From CAVVMA01 sp963830715 (GTDB lineage: Bacteria; Desulfobacterota; Binatia; Binatales; Binataceae), in NCBI GenBank assembly GCA_963830715.1, contig CAWHNS010000006.1, positions 1-64,000 on the forward strand: 64,000 nucleotides of DNA. The letters run 5' to 3'. The notes beneath the pieces are model-generated. The model was not told where the DNA came from, ran no database searches, and worked only from the letters and a program-made list of their open reading frames with translations. Below are positions 36,296-44,877 of this stretch, in pieces. Position numbers and translations under genes: made by a program. Position 1 is the stretch's first letter. Each line of letters starts with the position of its first letter.

Positions 36296-38001
36296 GCGAC
36301 CCGTACGCGAGCCAGTTCGCGCCTCCGGGTATCCACCACATGCACTCCGCACGCCATGCAGGGATCGAATGAGTGCACGGTGCGGAGTATTTCGAGCGGC
36401 TGATCCGGCTTCGCTACAGGAGTGCCGACGAGAGCCGCCTCGTAAGGTCCCGGCTGGTTCGCATGATCACGCGGGCCGGCATTCCAGGTGCTCGGCACGA
36501 CGCACTGGTAGTTCACGATCGCGCCGTCGCTAATGTGAACCCAGTGGCCGAGAGACCCCCGCGGGGCCTCGTGAAAGCCCGCGCCATAACAGTCGGCGGG
36601 CCAGCTCTCAGGCTCCCATTTCGAGTTGTCCTGGATACGATAGTCACGGCGCGCCATGTTCTCGCCCAACGCACTTACCCAATCGCCCATCTTTTCGACC
36701 ACGACCTGCGTCTCGATAGCGCGCGCCGCCACTCGGCCCAAAGTCGAGAACAGCTCTTGCGGTCCTACACCAAGGGCCGTGAGTGTCTTATTCACCAGTT
36801 GTTTGACCGACGCCGGCCGTCCCGACACGTACGCGACCAGCATCCGTGCCAGCGGTCCAACCTCCATCGGCGCACCCTGGTAGCGCGGTGATTTGAGCCA
36901 GCTGTACTTTTGTGCAAGTTCGAGTCGTTCGTAGGGCGGCTTCGGTCCGGTGTAGTGCGGATCGGTCTCCCCCTTGAACGGATGAAGCGCCTGACTGTCG
37001 CCGCCTGAATATTCGTACCAGGAATGGGACACCTGCTCGGTGATCTTCAACTGGTCAACGGGCTCGACTTTTGAAAGATCGCGTCCCCGGATTATTCCGG
37101 GTGGCAGGAATAGCTCGGGATTTTCGCCGTCGTCCTCGGGATAATCGCCATAGACCATGTAGTTGCCGACGCCTGCGCCGATCGAAGCCCATTCCTTGTA
37201 GAATGACGCGATTGCCAGCACGTCAGGCAGATATACGCGCCTCACGAAGTCGCGGCCTTCAGCGATAAGCTTGTCGAGGGCCGAGATCGTGTCGGCGTTG
37301 AGCGCGTTCTGCGAGTCGGGATCGACCGGCGTCGCCATTCCACCGACCAGAAAACTCTGCAGGTGTGGATTTTTGCCACCGAGAATCGCATGAATCTTGA
37401 TGAAACGACGCTGCCAATCCAGCGCCTCCAGATAGTGCGCAACCGCCATTAGATTGGCCTCGGGCGGCAGGCGGTAAGCTGGATGCCCCCAGTACGCGTT
37501 GGCGAACGGCCCAAGCTGGCCGCGCTGAACGAACGTACTGAGCCGGTCGCGCACACCCGAAAAATACTCCGCACTCGACAGCGGCCAGTCGGAGATCGAC
37601 TGGGCAAGCGTGGCGGTCTTCGCCGGGTCGGCTTTGAGCGCCGAGGTGATATCGACCCAGTCCAGCGCGTGCAGATGGTAGAAGTGGATCACGTGGTCGT
37701 GAACACACTGCGCCGCGATGATCAGGTTGCGCAGCAGCCGCGCGTTGGATGGCGGCACCGCGCCGATCGCGTGCTCGACCGCGCGAATCGAAGCAATCGC
37801 GTGGACTGTGGTGCAAACTCCGCAGATGCGCTGGGTAAAGACCCATGCGTCACGCGGGTCTCGCCCCTTGAGAATGATCTCGATGCCGCGAAACATCGTC
37901 GAGGACGACCAGGCATCGTTGACCTTGCCGCCATCGACTTCGGCTTCGATCCGGAGATGCCCTTCGATGCGCGTGATGGGATCAACGACGACGTGGGTCA
38001 T
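36292..38001 (-). CDS. [NiFe] hydrogenase large subunit, group 1 (uptake type)
   Basis: 569 residues from the ATG at 38,001 after GGAGGATCG. The N-terminus is VVDPITRIEGHLRIEAEVDG. The L1 motif QRICGVCTTVHAIAS has Ni ligands Cys60 and Cys63. The L2 motif DPCMACGVHVVD has Cys548 and Cys551, with the cleavage His554 leaving a 15-residue tail for the maturation protease. FLVGGMATPVDPDSQNAL, YPEDDGENPELFLPPGIIRG and GPLARMLVAYVSGRPASVKQ fit membrane-bound periplasmic uptake hydrogenases. It oxidises H2 and is exported with the Tat-tagged small subunit. The start lies about 20 nt inside the small-subunit gene. The exact subgroup needs phylogeny. Confidence 0.95.
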   Translation of the reverse strand: MTHVVVDPITRIEGHLRIEAEVDGGKVNDAWSSSTMFRGIEIILKGRDPRDAWVFTQRICGVCTTVHAIASIRAVEHAIGAVPPSNARLLRNLIIAAQCVHDHVIHFYHLHALDWVDITSALKADPAKTATLAQSISDWPLSSAEYFSGVRDRLSTFVQRGQLGPFANAYWGHPAYRLPPEANLMAVAHYLEALDWQRRFIKIHAILGGKNPHLQSFLVGGMATPVDPDSQNALNADTISALDKLIAEGRDFVRRVYLPDVLAIASFYKEWASIGAGVGNYMVYGDYPEDDGENPELFLPPGIIRGRDLSKVEPVDQLKITEQVSHSWYEYSGGDSQALHPFKGETDPHYTGPKPPYERLELAQKYSWLKSPRYQGAPMEVGPLARMLVAYVSGRPASVKQLVNKTLTALGVGPQELFSTLGRVAARAIETQVVVEKMGDWVSALGENMARRDYRIQDNSKWEPESWPADCYGAGFHEAPRGSLGHWVHISDGAIVNYQCVVPSTWNAGPRDHANQPGPYEAALVGTPVAKPDQPLEILRTVHSFDPCMACGVHVVDTRRRELARVRVA

Positions 38002-39109
38002 GGCCACGATCCTCCGCGCTGCCGTCAGAACCCGCGGGTTTGCTTCCGGTATGGTGCCGCGCGAACTCGCCGGCGCCATGGGCGACCGACGCCACGCCCA
38101 CAATTGCCGCGGCCCCCAAGCCGATCCGATCGAGGTTGGCGCCCACCTCGAAGCCTGGAACATCAGGCAAGCGCCGATAGAAGGGTGTCATGGTGTCCCA
38201 GAAGTTCGGCTCCGCACAACCAACACACGGATGGCCGCACCCGATTGGCCAGTTCGTGCCCCCATTCCAACGAACTTCCGGACAGTTCTGCGAAGTCGCC
38301 GGGCCTTTGCATCCCATCTTGTACAGACAGGCGCCGTGTCGATGGGCTTCATCGCCCCAGGCCTCGACGTACTGTCCGGCGTCAAAGTGTGCCCGCCGTT
38401 CGCAATTGTCGTGGATCACTTTTCCGTAGGCGAAAAGCGGACGCCGGTACCGGTCCAGCGGCGGCCACTGCTTCATGGTCATGTAATAGACCAGCAGCGC
38501 TGTGATGTTCTCCGCATTCATCGGGCACGCCGACATATTGATCAGATTCTTCAGGCCCGGCACCGCATCGCCGACCGAAACTGCGCCGGTCGGATTGGGG
38601 CGCGCCGCAGGAATCCCGCCGAAGGTGGCGCAGGTACCCACTGCGATCGTTGCTGCCGCCTGGCCGCACACTTCGCGCGCGATCTGCAAAGCGCTCCGAC
38701 CGCCGATAGTGCAGTAGGCTCCGTCCGCAGCCGTGGGGATCGATCCTTCAACCAGCGCGATGTATTTTCCCGCGAAGTCGCGAACCGTGCCGGCAAGCGC
38801 GCTCTCGGCTTGCGCGCCTGCCGCGGCCATCAGGGTCTCATGGTAGTTCAGCGAAATCGAATCCAGGATCAGATCACCGACCGTCGGGTGACTCGCGCGC
38901 AAAAACGACTCGGTGTTGCCGGCGCAGTCCTGAAACTCAAGCCAGACCAGAACCGGCTTGGACGTTGTCTCGATGGCCTCGGCTATCGCTGCTGCCGCAG
39001 TTGTCGGCAGCGCCAGCACCGCAGCCATCGAGGCACAGAACTTCAGGAAATCGCGGCGTGACACGCCGCGATACTCAAGCTCTTGACCGAGCCAGCTATT
39101 GGAAGCCAT
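37982..39109 (-). CDS. [NiFe] hydrogenase small subunit, Tat-exported
   Basis: 375 residues from the ATG at 39,109. A Tat signal, SRRDFLKFC at 17-25, is followed by a hydrophobic region. The proximal-cluster motif is DCAGNTES: Cys62 is kept but the usual second Cys is Asn65. The other ligands are present: VGTCATFGGIPAARPN, NMSACPMNAEN, KVIHDNCERRAHFDAGQYVE, GACLYKMGCKGP, SQNCPEVRWN and GCGHPCVGCAEPNFW. The extra cysteines of the O2-tolerant group 1d enzyme are absent. A C-terminal helix (IGLGAAAIVGVASVAHGAGE) anchors it to the membrane near the cytochrome b. It relays electrons from the NiFe site through three Fe-S clusters. Confidence 0.94.
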   Translation of the reverse strand: MASNSWLGQELEYRGVSRRDFLKFCASMAAVLALPTTAAAAIAEAIETTSKPVLVWLEFQDCAGNTESFLRASHPTVGDLILDSISLNYHETLMAAAGAQAESALAGTVRDFAGKYIALVEGSIPTAADGAYCTIGGRSALQIAREVCGQAAATIAVGTCATFGGIPAARPNPTGAVSVGDAVPGLKNLINMSACPMNAENITALLVYYMTMKQWPPLDRYRRPLFAYGKVIHDNCERRAHFDAGQYVEAWGDEAHRHGACLYKMGCKGPATSQNCPEVRWNGGTNWPIGCGHPCVGCAEPNFWDTMTPFYRRLPDVPGFEVGANLDRIGLGAAAIVGVASVAHGAGEFARHHTGSKPAGSDGSAEDRGHDPRRR

Positions 39110-39316
39110 CAGCGGTCCTCCTGCCGGAACGACCCGGCGGTTGGAGCTTTGCGGCGTGCCGGCCACGCGCCACGCCTTCGGCCAATAAGCAGGCTATAGT
39201 CCCGCGGGAATTCGATTGCAAACCTCGGGGTGCGGCGATGTCGTCGCGGATGCGTCCGTGAAGCCGGAAAGCAATCACCCCACATCACCTCTGACTGGCG
39301 AAACCTCCGGCATCCG

Positions 39317-40027
39317 TCACGCGAGCCAGCGGAAGGATTGCTGGATAAACGCGCGACCATTGTTCATAACGCAAGTACCGTGGGCGATAACCACGCCGGT
39401 GGGATCCCAGGCGAGAGTTTTGTTCAACGCTTCCCGGGCTAGCCGCCGCCGAACGAAGCTCAGACGCCATTCCAGGGGCGCCATCCCGCACGGCTCCGTG
39501 ATTCGCCACAAGCGCGCGATCGTGGTTCTCCAACCCCGCCAACCGGGCGTGTCGCGCAGAAATTCCAGCGAGAAATTTTCGATTAAATCGGCGAAGAGCG
39601 CTGTCCGCGAGGCCCGATGGAAAAATACCACCTCATCCATAAGCAGGCTCCCGCGAAAAACCGCCTGATCGATTTCGCGCTCCCACTCCCTGGGCGGCAG
39701 GTCGCTTAGCTCGCCGCCGAAGTCGAGGTCGCGGCGTTTGCGCGCGACCGCCGGCAGTCCCCATAGCTTCGCGCTCGGATAAGTGGCTTTCCATTCGCCC
39801 AAAAACAGATGATGGATCTTGTTGGGTGAAACCAGATGCGCCGGCTTGCCGAGCGCTTCCACTTCATCTCTCAATTGTGGGTCAAGATGGATTGGCGACC
39901 AGATCCACAAACCATCGGCCAATCGCGCGACCGCCATTCGCGTCGGATACGGGAAGGAGTAGAAGTCAACGACCGGGCCATCGGCGATCCAGAGATCATC
40001 GCCGAAACGCCGCAACCTGCCCGGCAT
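39317..40027 (-). CDS. DUF4336 family protein
   Basis: 236 residues. The ATG at 40,027 overlaps the stop of the STAS gene (TGATG). The sequence opens GDDLWIADGPVVDFYSFPYP and TRMAVARLADGLWIWSPIHL, then VEALGKPAHLVSPNKIHHLF and LGEWKATYPSAKLWGLPAVA. This pattern is that of the DUF4336 family, which looks like a degenerate metallo-beta-lactamase fold: it keeps the strand order but not the HxHxDH metal site. EVVFFHRASRTALFADLIEN and TGVVIAHGTCVMNNGRAFIQ match the later part. The function is unknown. It follows the STAS gene in a two-gene operon, upstream of but separate (207 nt) from the hydrogenase operon. Confidence 0.75.
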   Translation of the reverse strand: MPGRLRRFGDDLWIADGPVVDFYSFPYPTRMAVARLADGLWIWSPIHLDPQLRDEVEALGKPAHLVSPNKIHHLFLGEWKATYPSAKLWGLPAVARKRRDLDFGGELSDLPPREWEREIDQAVFRGSLLMDEVVFFHRASRTALFADLIENFSLEFLRDTPGWRGWRTTIARLWRITEPCGMAPLEWRLSFVRRRLAREALNKTLAWDPTGVVIAHGTCVMNNGRAFIQQSFRWLA

Positions 40028-40389
40028 CAGGCGACGATCCACTTCCGCGCTTCGGACGCCTGGGCGGTCGTGAAGACTCGCAGCTCTCCCTGGATCAGAA
40101 AGCGAAAAACGCCCATCGCATGCCTGATCCAGTTGACGTCGGTCACGACGGCCGCGCGTTCCCAACGTGAGAGATGCTCAACTCCGAGTTTTAGGTCCTC
40201 CCACTCGGCGCCGAAATCGATTCCGGTGAATTGCGATCCGAGTTCGTAATAGAGCCGCAGCTTGGCATTTCGTTTCAGCGACTCCTCTATCGCCGGTATC
40301 ACAACCTCACGGTAATCTTTCCTCGTCACCCGTCCCTTGGCTACGATTCCCACTACGTTGCCGGCAAGACCTTCGATAATCTCGATCAT
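40027..40389 (-). CDS. SpoIIAA-like (STAS) protein
   Basis: 120 residues, complete, from the ATG at 40,389. It reads MIEIIEGLAGNVVGIVAKGR, YREVVIPAIEESLKRNAKLR and LYYELGSQFTGIDFGAEWED, later ERAAVVTDVNWIRHAMGVFR and FLIQGELRVFTTAQASEARK. This is the SpoIIAA-like family (CRAL/TRIO-STAS fold), a single small alpha/beta domain without the anti-sigma-antagonist Ser motif. Such proteins are cytoplasmic with unknown ligand, possibly lipids. The overlap with DUF4336 shows translational coupling. Confidence 0.8.
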   Translation of the reverse strand: MIEIIEGLAGNVVGIVAKGRVTRKDYREVVIPAIEESLKRNAKLRLYYELGSQFTGIDFGAEWEDLKLGVEHLSRWERAAVVTDVNWIRHAMGVFRFLIQGELRVFTTAQASEARKWIVA

Positions 40390-40615
40390 GGTGCGTGTCC
40401 CTCGGCTGGCGCTTCTTATCCTGAATTTGCATTTCGATTCCTGAGATATGCTCGTCCGACATCAGGCAGTTTGCAAACGCCACGCTCCAGTCCGGCTTTG
40501 AGTCGAATCAGATAGACTCCTGATTGCGAACCCGCACGACCGGTGAAACTATAGGGCAGCCGCGCTGGACGGGATCGTCGTCAAGCGCTTCCGCGGCTGC
40601 CGAGAAGAACTGCCA

Positions 40616-41281
40616 ATGTATCCGCCGATAGCTCCTCGATACCTCGGCGCCTTCGGGGTGGCGCTGCTGCTCCTGTTTGCTTTGCTCGAACTGGAAGTTA
40701 TCGAAGTCGTCCACCACAAGCTGGGCATCTCGCATCGAGCGATCATTGGCCTGTTGCTGCTGACGATCCTGGGCAGCTACATCAACATCCCGGTCGCTTC
40801 AACCGCGGCTAAAGAATTGGTTCACGATCAGGAACTGGTTGCCAACGGCATACCCTACATCGTGCCGCAGGTAGTAGAGGTCGGAAGGACTGTTATCGCA
40901 GTGAACGTCGGCGGTGCGCTGATACCGGCGCTGTTGTCCGTGTATCTGCTGCTGCGCGTCGGCGGGACGATTCAGGCGCTGGTCGCGACCGCCATTGTGA
41001 GCGCGTTCGTTTATCACTTCGCGCGTCCGGTGCCCGGCGTGGGCATTGCCGTCCCCACCCTGATTCCGGGCGCCCTGGCCGCCATGCTGGCCACCGCGCT
41101 CGACTATCGCCGCTCCGCTGCCATCGCGTATGTCGCGGGCACGATGGGATGTCTGCTCGGCGCCGATATATTCAATCTCGGCATTGTCTCGCAGATGCAC
41201 GCGCCGGTCGCCTCGATCGGAGGAGCCGGCACGTTCGACGGCGTATTCCTGTCGGGCGTTATCGCGGTGCTGCTGGCTTGA
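40616..41281 (+). CDS. DUF1614 integral membrane protein
   Basis: 221 residues, about seven hydrophobic segments, from the ATG at 40,616. LGAFGVALLLLFALLELEVI, AIIGLLLLTILGSYINIPVA, TVIAVNVGGALIPALLSVYL, PTLIPGALAAMLATALDYRR and SAAIAYVAGTMGCLLGADIF carry conserved Gly, Asn and Pro residues within helices, as in the DUF1614 family found in archaea and bacteria. NVGGALIP and GVGIAVPTLIPG suggest a transport or intramembrane enzyme role, but none is established. The next gene, an SDH-type protease, follows 68 nt later on the same strand. The two types of gene are often neighbours in my recollection, which is inference only. Confidence 0.75.
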   Translation: MYPPIAPRYLGAFGVALLLLFALLELEVIEVVHHKLGISHRAIIGLLLLTILGSYINIPVASTAAKELVHDQELVANGIPYIVPQVVEVGRTVIAVNVGGALIPALLSVYLLLRVGGTIQALVATAIVSAFVYHFARPVPGVGIAVPTLIPGALAAMLATALDYRRSAAIAYVAGTMGCLLGADIFNLGIVSQMHAPVASIGGAGTFDGVFLSGVIAVLLA

Positions 41282-41349
41282 GTCGGCGCTTTGCCGAGAA
41301 GCCCGCGACGCCCCCCAATCCGCCTTCGACGGCAGCGACGAGGTTTCTC

Positions 41350-42216
41350 ATGAGCACGACGGACATTTTCTGGATTTTCCTGATCGTCATCAGCCTGCAG
41401 CCGCTGCTACGCAAGCGTTTGCTCGATGCTCAGCGCACGCGCCTGATACGTGCACTGGAGCGCCGCCGCGGCACGCGGGTAATAGCCATGATTCATCGTC
41501 AGGAGACGATGAGCTTTCTGGGTTTTCCCCTGGTCCGCTACATCAGCATCGAGGACTCCGAGGAGGTACTTCGCGCCATACAGCTGACCGCGCCCGATCT
41601 CGGCATCGATTTAATCCTGCACACGCCGGGAGGACTGGTTCTGGCCGCCGAGCAGATCGCGAACGCCTTGATCGACCATCCGGCCAAAGTGACGGTTTTC
41701 GTACCTCATTACGCGATGTCAGGCGGCACGTTGCTGGCGCTGGCAGCGAATGAGATCGTGATAGCGCCGCATGCGGTGCCGGGTCCGCTCGATCCGCAAC
41801 TTGGTCAGCACGCGGCGGCATCGATTCTGTACGCCACTGAGCTCAAGCTGGCGAAGGACAAAGACATCGACGATGAAACGCTGATGCTCTCCGACCTTGC
41901 GAGGAAGGCCAGGGCACAGGTGGGCAGCTATGTCGAGCAGATTTTGACGCACAGAGGATGGGAGCAATCGCGCGCCCAGGAACTGGCCACTATCCTAACC
42001 GACGGTCGATGGACTCACGACTATCCGATCACCGTCAGGGAAGCTAAATCGCGCGGGCTCAATGTTTCGGTCGATATGCCGCAGGAAATCTATAGCTTCA
42101 TGCGGCTTTTTCCCCAGATGCTCGCCAATCGTCCGAGCGTTGAATATGTTCCGCTTCCATATGGTGCGCCGAAACGACCGCGACCGCCGCTGGGAAAGGA
42201 CCGGGCCGAACGATGA
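41350..42216 (+). CDS. SDH-type membrane-anchored serine protease (ClpP/crotonase fold)
   Basis: 288 residues from the ATG at 41,350. An N-terminal membrane helix (DIFWIFLIVISLQPLL) precedes the domain. RRGTRVIAMIHRQETMSFLG is the family lead; LILHTPGGLVLAAEQIANAL and VFVPHYAMSGGTLLALAANE form the oxyanion loop and the nucleophile Ser (AMSGG). VIAPHAVPGPLDPQLGQHAA and a later Lys-rich helix (TELKLAKDKDIDDETLMLSD) follow. This is the serine dehydrogenase proteinase family (PF01972), related to SppA and stomatin-operon NfeD-type proteases. It probably cleaves membrane-bound peptides at the cytoplasmic or periplasmic face. The Pro/Lys/Arg-rich tail is likely disordered. Confidence 0.82.
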   Translation: MSTTDIFWIFLIVISLQPLLRKRLLDAQRTRLIRALERRRGTRVIAMIHRQETMSFLGFPLVRYISIEDSEEVLRAIQLTAPDLGIDLILHTPGGLVLAAEQIANALIDHPAKVTVFVPHYAMSGGTLLALAANEIVIAPHAVPGPLDPQLGQHAAASILYATELKLAKDKDIDDETLMLSDLARKARAQVGSYVEQILTHRGWEQSRAQELATILTDGRWTHDYPITVREAKSRGLNVSVDMPQEIYSFMRLFPQMLANRPSVEYVPLPYGAPKRPRPPLGKDRAER

Positions 42217-42725
42217 TTCGCGGTTCGGCTATGAAAGGAGAGTCACGCAACCAGGCTCGCTACTTGGTCTTCATCCCGGACATTCGCGGACCGAAATTCC
42301 GGTCAAGAATACAGAGTGGCTCACTTTACAAGGCTCTCAGTATAATCGAGCAACATCGCGCGAAACCAGGTGATGCTTGTTCAGCAGAATAAGAAATGAA
42401 ATCATTTGGCTTCTCAGCAAGTAAGAAAGCCGCACTGGCTTTGGAAATGTTCATCAATGCTACCTGTAAGCCGAAAAGATGGTTCTGCTTGGGTTCAGAA
42501 AGGGCGATCCTTGCGAAGCCTAAAGTGTTGCCGCTTGGTTCGAGCATGCGGAGCGCGTCGGTTGCGGCGCAAATCAGCCTGCCGATTGGGTTCGCGCGCT
42601 TTATCGTTCAGCGACCGGCCAGGGCCGCAATCGGCTCTCCCAGCCGAGGGCGCGCTTGCCGCGGCCTCACCCAGGAAGCATCAGTGCGGTTTAACTCCGA
42701 CCCGGCGCGCCCGGTAGTCTGAAGC
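42217..42725. other. Intergenic region, no gene supported
   Basis: A 509-nt spacer with lower GC than its surroundings near 42,300-42,500. Both strands show frames of 70-108 residues (for example SGNTLGFARIALSEPKQNHL on the minus strand) but none has a ribosome binding site or recognisable domain. It could hold a promoter for the following hydrolase or an element scrap. Confidence 0.4.
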
Positions 42726-43652
42726 ATGCGACGAGTATCGAGAATCGGCAGTCGAGTTTTGGTGGCCTTTCTGGTCTTGATCCTGATCGCGCTTCCGGTA
42801 CTGCTGGGCTCGGGGTCGATTCCCGAGCACTCCGACTACCGGCTCGATATCGGAACGCTGCGGCAGCTGGCCGATCGGCAGAGGGGTGCCCGGCCGACTC
42901 GCGTCAACGCCGCGATAGTCGGCGAAGCAACGCCGCCGGCGGCCTTCTTCCTCGGCGGCCTGAGGTTCGACCGGTATCACGCGGTCTTCCCCGCCTATCA
43001 AGTGCTCTATCCCGACGCGATGGTGATCATCGACGCGCCACCCGGCGGGGATTTCTTTACCAAGTCGATGGCGGGCAAGCTCAACGACGATCAGTTCCGC
43101 GCCGAGCAACGGGCCCTCACGATGGCCCGCGCGATCGTGATCACGCACGAGCACGCCGATCATCTGGGAGGAATCGCGCAATCGCCGCAACTGGCGGATT
43201 TCGCCGGGCGCCTGATGCTGACACGCGAGCAGCTCGAGTCCCGCCGATGGCTTCGCGCATCGAAATTTCCGGACAACATTCGCGCTACGATGCGGCCGCT
43301 TGACTACGAGCACTACTACGCGCTGGCGCCGGGAATCGTGCTGATCAAGGCGCCCGGCCATACGGCTGGAAGCCAGATGGTTTACATCCGTCTGGCCGAC
43401 GGCTCCGAGTATCTCTTCGTCGGCGACGTGGCGTGGGACATGAGCCAGATTACGACGCCGCATTGTCGTCCGCGGATCGCGCAATGGCTCATCGGCGAGA
43501 ACGGCGCTCAGGTCACGGCTGAGCTGAGGACGCTTCACGACTTCGCGCAGGCCAACGGCTCCATCCACCTGGTCGTGTCGCACGACGCGAAGCAGCTATC
43601 CGACTACCAGGACTCCGGCGTCGTCGGCAGGAGCTTCAGCCTGCCGCCGTGA
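42726..43652 (+). CDS. Metallo-beta-lactamase-fold hydrolase with N-terminal anchor
   Basis: 308 residues, intact, ATG at 42,726. A signal or anchor helix (VLVAFLVLILIALPVLL) is followed by a domain with VNAAIVGEATPPAAFFLGGL, YPDAMVIIDAPPGGDFF, the metal motif ARAIVITHEHADHLGGIAQS (HxHxDH), VLIKAPGHTAGSQMVYIRLA, YLFVGDVAWDMSQITTPHCR and HLVVSHDAKQL. All zinc ligands of the MBL fold are present: HEHADH, GH, D of VGDV and SH. The substrate is unknown. The protein acts outside the cytoplasm. Confidence 0.85.
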   Translation: MRRVSRIGSRVLVAFLVLILIALPVLLGSGSIPEHSDYRLDIGTLRQLADRQRGARPTRVNAAIVGEATPPAAFFLGGLRFDRYHAVFPAYQVLYPDAMVIIDAPPGGDFFTKSMAGKLNDDQFRAEQRALTMARAIVITHEHADHLGGIAQSPQLADFAGRLMLTREQLESRRWLRASKFPDNIRATMRPLDYEHYYALAPGIVLIKAPGHTAGSQMVYIRLADGSEYLFVGDVAWDMSQITTPHCRPRIAQWLIGENGAQVTAELRTLHDFAQANGSIHLVVSHDAKQLSDYQDSGVVGRSFSLPP

Positions 43653-44134
43653 CTCAAATTCGGCGCGCGAGATGAGCCAGGCCGACCGGTCGTCAAACCG
43701 GATCCTCGTCGCAAGACGTCAAGACGCAATTTTCCAGACCAGCATCAGCAATGACAACCCGTAAAATATCAGGTTAACGGCGAGCCGAGGTAAAATACGT
43801 TACCACAATTTTCGTAAGTGACATCGTCTTCTCCTGCCGCGTTGCCTCATCCCCTTCGCGCGCGCGGTTCACCCGCCCTTGACCTGCCGCCTGCAGCCCG
43901 CAGGATTCCGAAAATTTACGTGGACATCCGGGCTCACGGATGAGATTGCCGACTTCAGACCTGGGAGCACCGTATTCCTTAGCCTTCGGGAAGCCGGGCT
44001 TTATCGATTGGAAACCACGGACTGGAAGTTGACAGCTCCCTTCCGAGTGTCGTACTGAACGATTGTTTGAGGATTGCATAACTTTGCAGCGTCCTGCGCC
44101 GAATTTTCGTCACGCCTTGAGGTAATCTGAAGAC
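43653..44134. other. Intergenic region, no gene supported
   Basis: A 482-nt spacer between the MBL hydrolase and the MORN lipoprotein. Open frames on the minus strand across 43,774-44,079 have no protein character. A short inverted sequence CCGACCGGTCGTCAAACCGG lies near 43,681-43,700, with no T run. Nothing else seen. Confidence 0.4.
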
Positions 44135-44599
44135 GTGGAACGCCGCATCCAGGCGCTTGTCGTGATCCTGACCGCGTCCCTGCCGCTGGCAGCATGCCGC
44201 CACGTGCTCTCCTGCCCGCCAGGCACGGCCCTTATGGGCCAGCCGCCGCCCGGCGGCCAGGAAGTCTGGTGTCAGAAGATTGTTGACGGCCGGCCGGTCA
44301 AGGAGGGTCCGTTCAGACTTTACTTTCCGAGCGGCTCGAAAATGATCGAAGGCCAGTATCAAGAGGGCAAACAGGTCGGCGAATGGACGACCTGGTATCA
44401 GAACGGACAACGTTCTGCGGTCGATCAATTTCGCAACGGCCTGCAGGACGGACTGCACATGAGCTGGTACGACAATGGCCAGCCTGCCGCGCAGGGAACT
44501 TACGTTAAAGGCAAGCGCGAGGGCACGTGGAAGCGATGGGAACCCAACGGCTTTCGCAACTGGAACGAAGTCTACAAAGACGACAAGAGGATCTCGTGA
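44135..44599 (+). CDS. MORN-repeat lipoprotein
   Basis: 154 residues; GTG start at 44,135. Signal peptide RRIQALVVILTASLPLAACR ends in a lipobox (LAAC). Four MORN-type repeats follow: EGPFRLYFPSGSKMIEGQYQ, EGKQVGEWTTWYQNGQRSAV, DGLHMSWYDNGQPAAQGTYV and KGKREGTWKRWEPNGFRNWN. Such repeats form an extended beta-hairpin ladder. Databases often label similar proteins as YwqK-type antitoxins, but no toxin is adjacent and the lipid anchor argues against that role. The function is unknown, probably periplasmic or outer-membrane structural. Confidence 0.72.
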   Translation: MERRIQALVVILTASLPLAACRHVLSCPPGTALMGQPPPGGQEVWCQKIVDGRPVKEGPFRLYFPSGSKMIEGQYQEGKQVGEWTTWYQNGQRSAVDQFRNGLQDGLHMSWYDNGQPAAQGTYVKGKREGTWKRWEPNGFRNWNEVYKDDKRIS

Positions 44600-44877
44600 G
44601 GGTCTGACCAGATGCCGGCCTGCTTCCGGCAGGCTTCCTCGATTGGCATTTGGAGGGCTCAAGGGGAACCCGAACTGGCAGTGTTGCCGGGCATCGCCCT
44701 TTGGAATGGCTATGGATGACATCGACTTTTCGAGTGATATATTGGTCAGGCGGCCGATCAATCTTGCCGTCCTTCCGGTTCGAGGATGTGCGGGGAGCGA
44801 TCTCGGCGAGCCGGCGCATGTGATCGAGGTCCTGAGGCGTCAGGGCATCCAGCCTCGATGGAATGCGGCCTGATCCA

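Noticed and set aside
37483..39061. Two long plus-strand frames opposite the hydrogenase subunits
   Set aside because: Antisense shadows of the large and small subunit genes without any domain or start signal.
44135..44599. MORN protein as a YwqK-type antitoxin
   Set aside because: It has a lipobox and no neighbouring toxin gene, so a toxin-antitoxin role is not supported.
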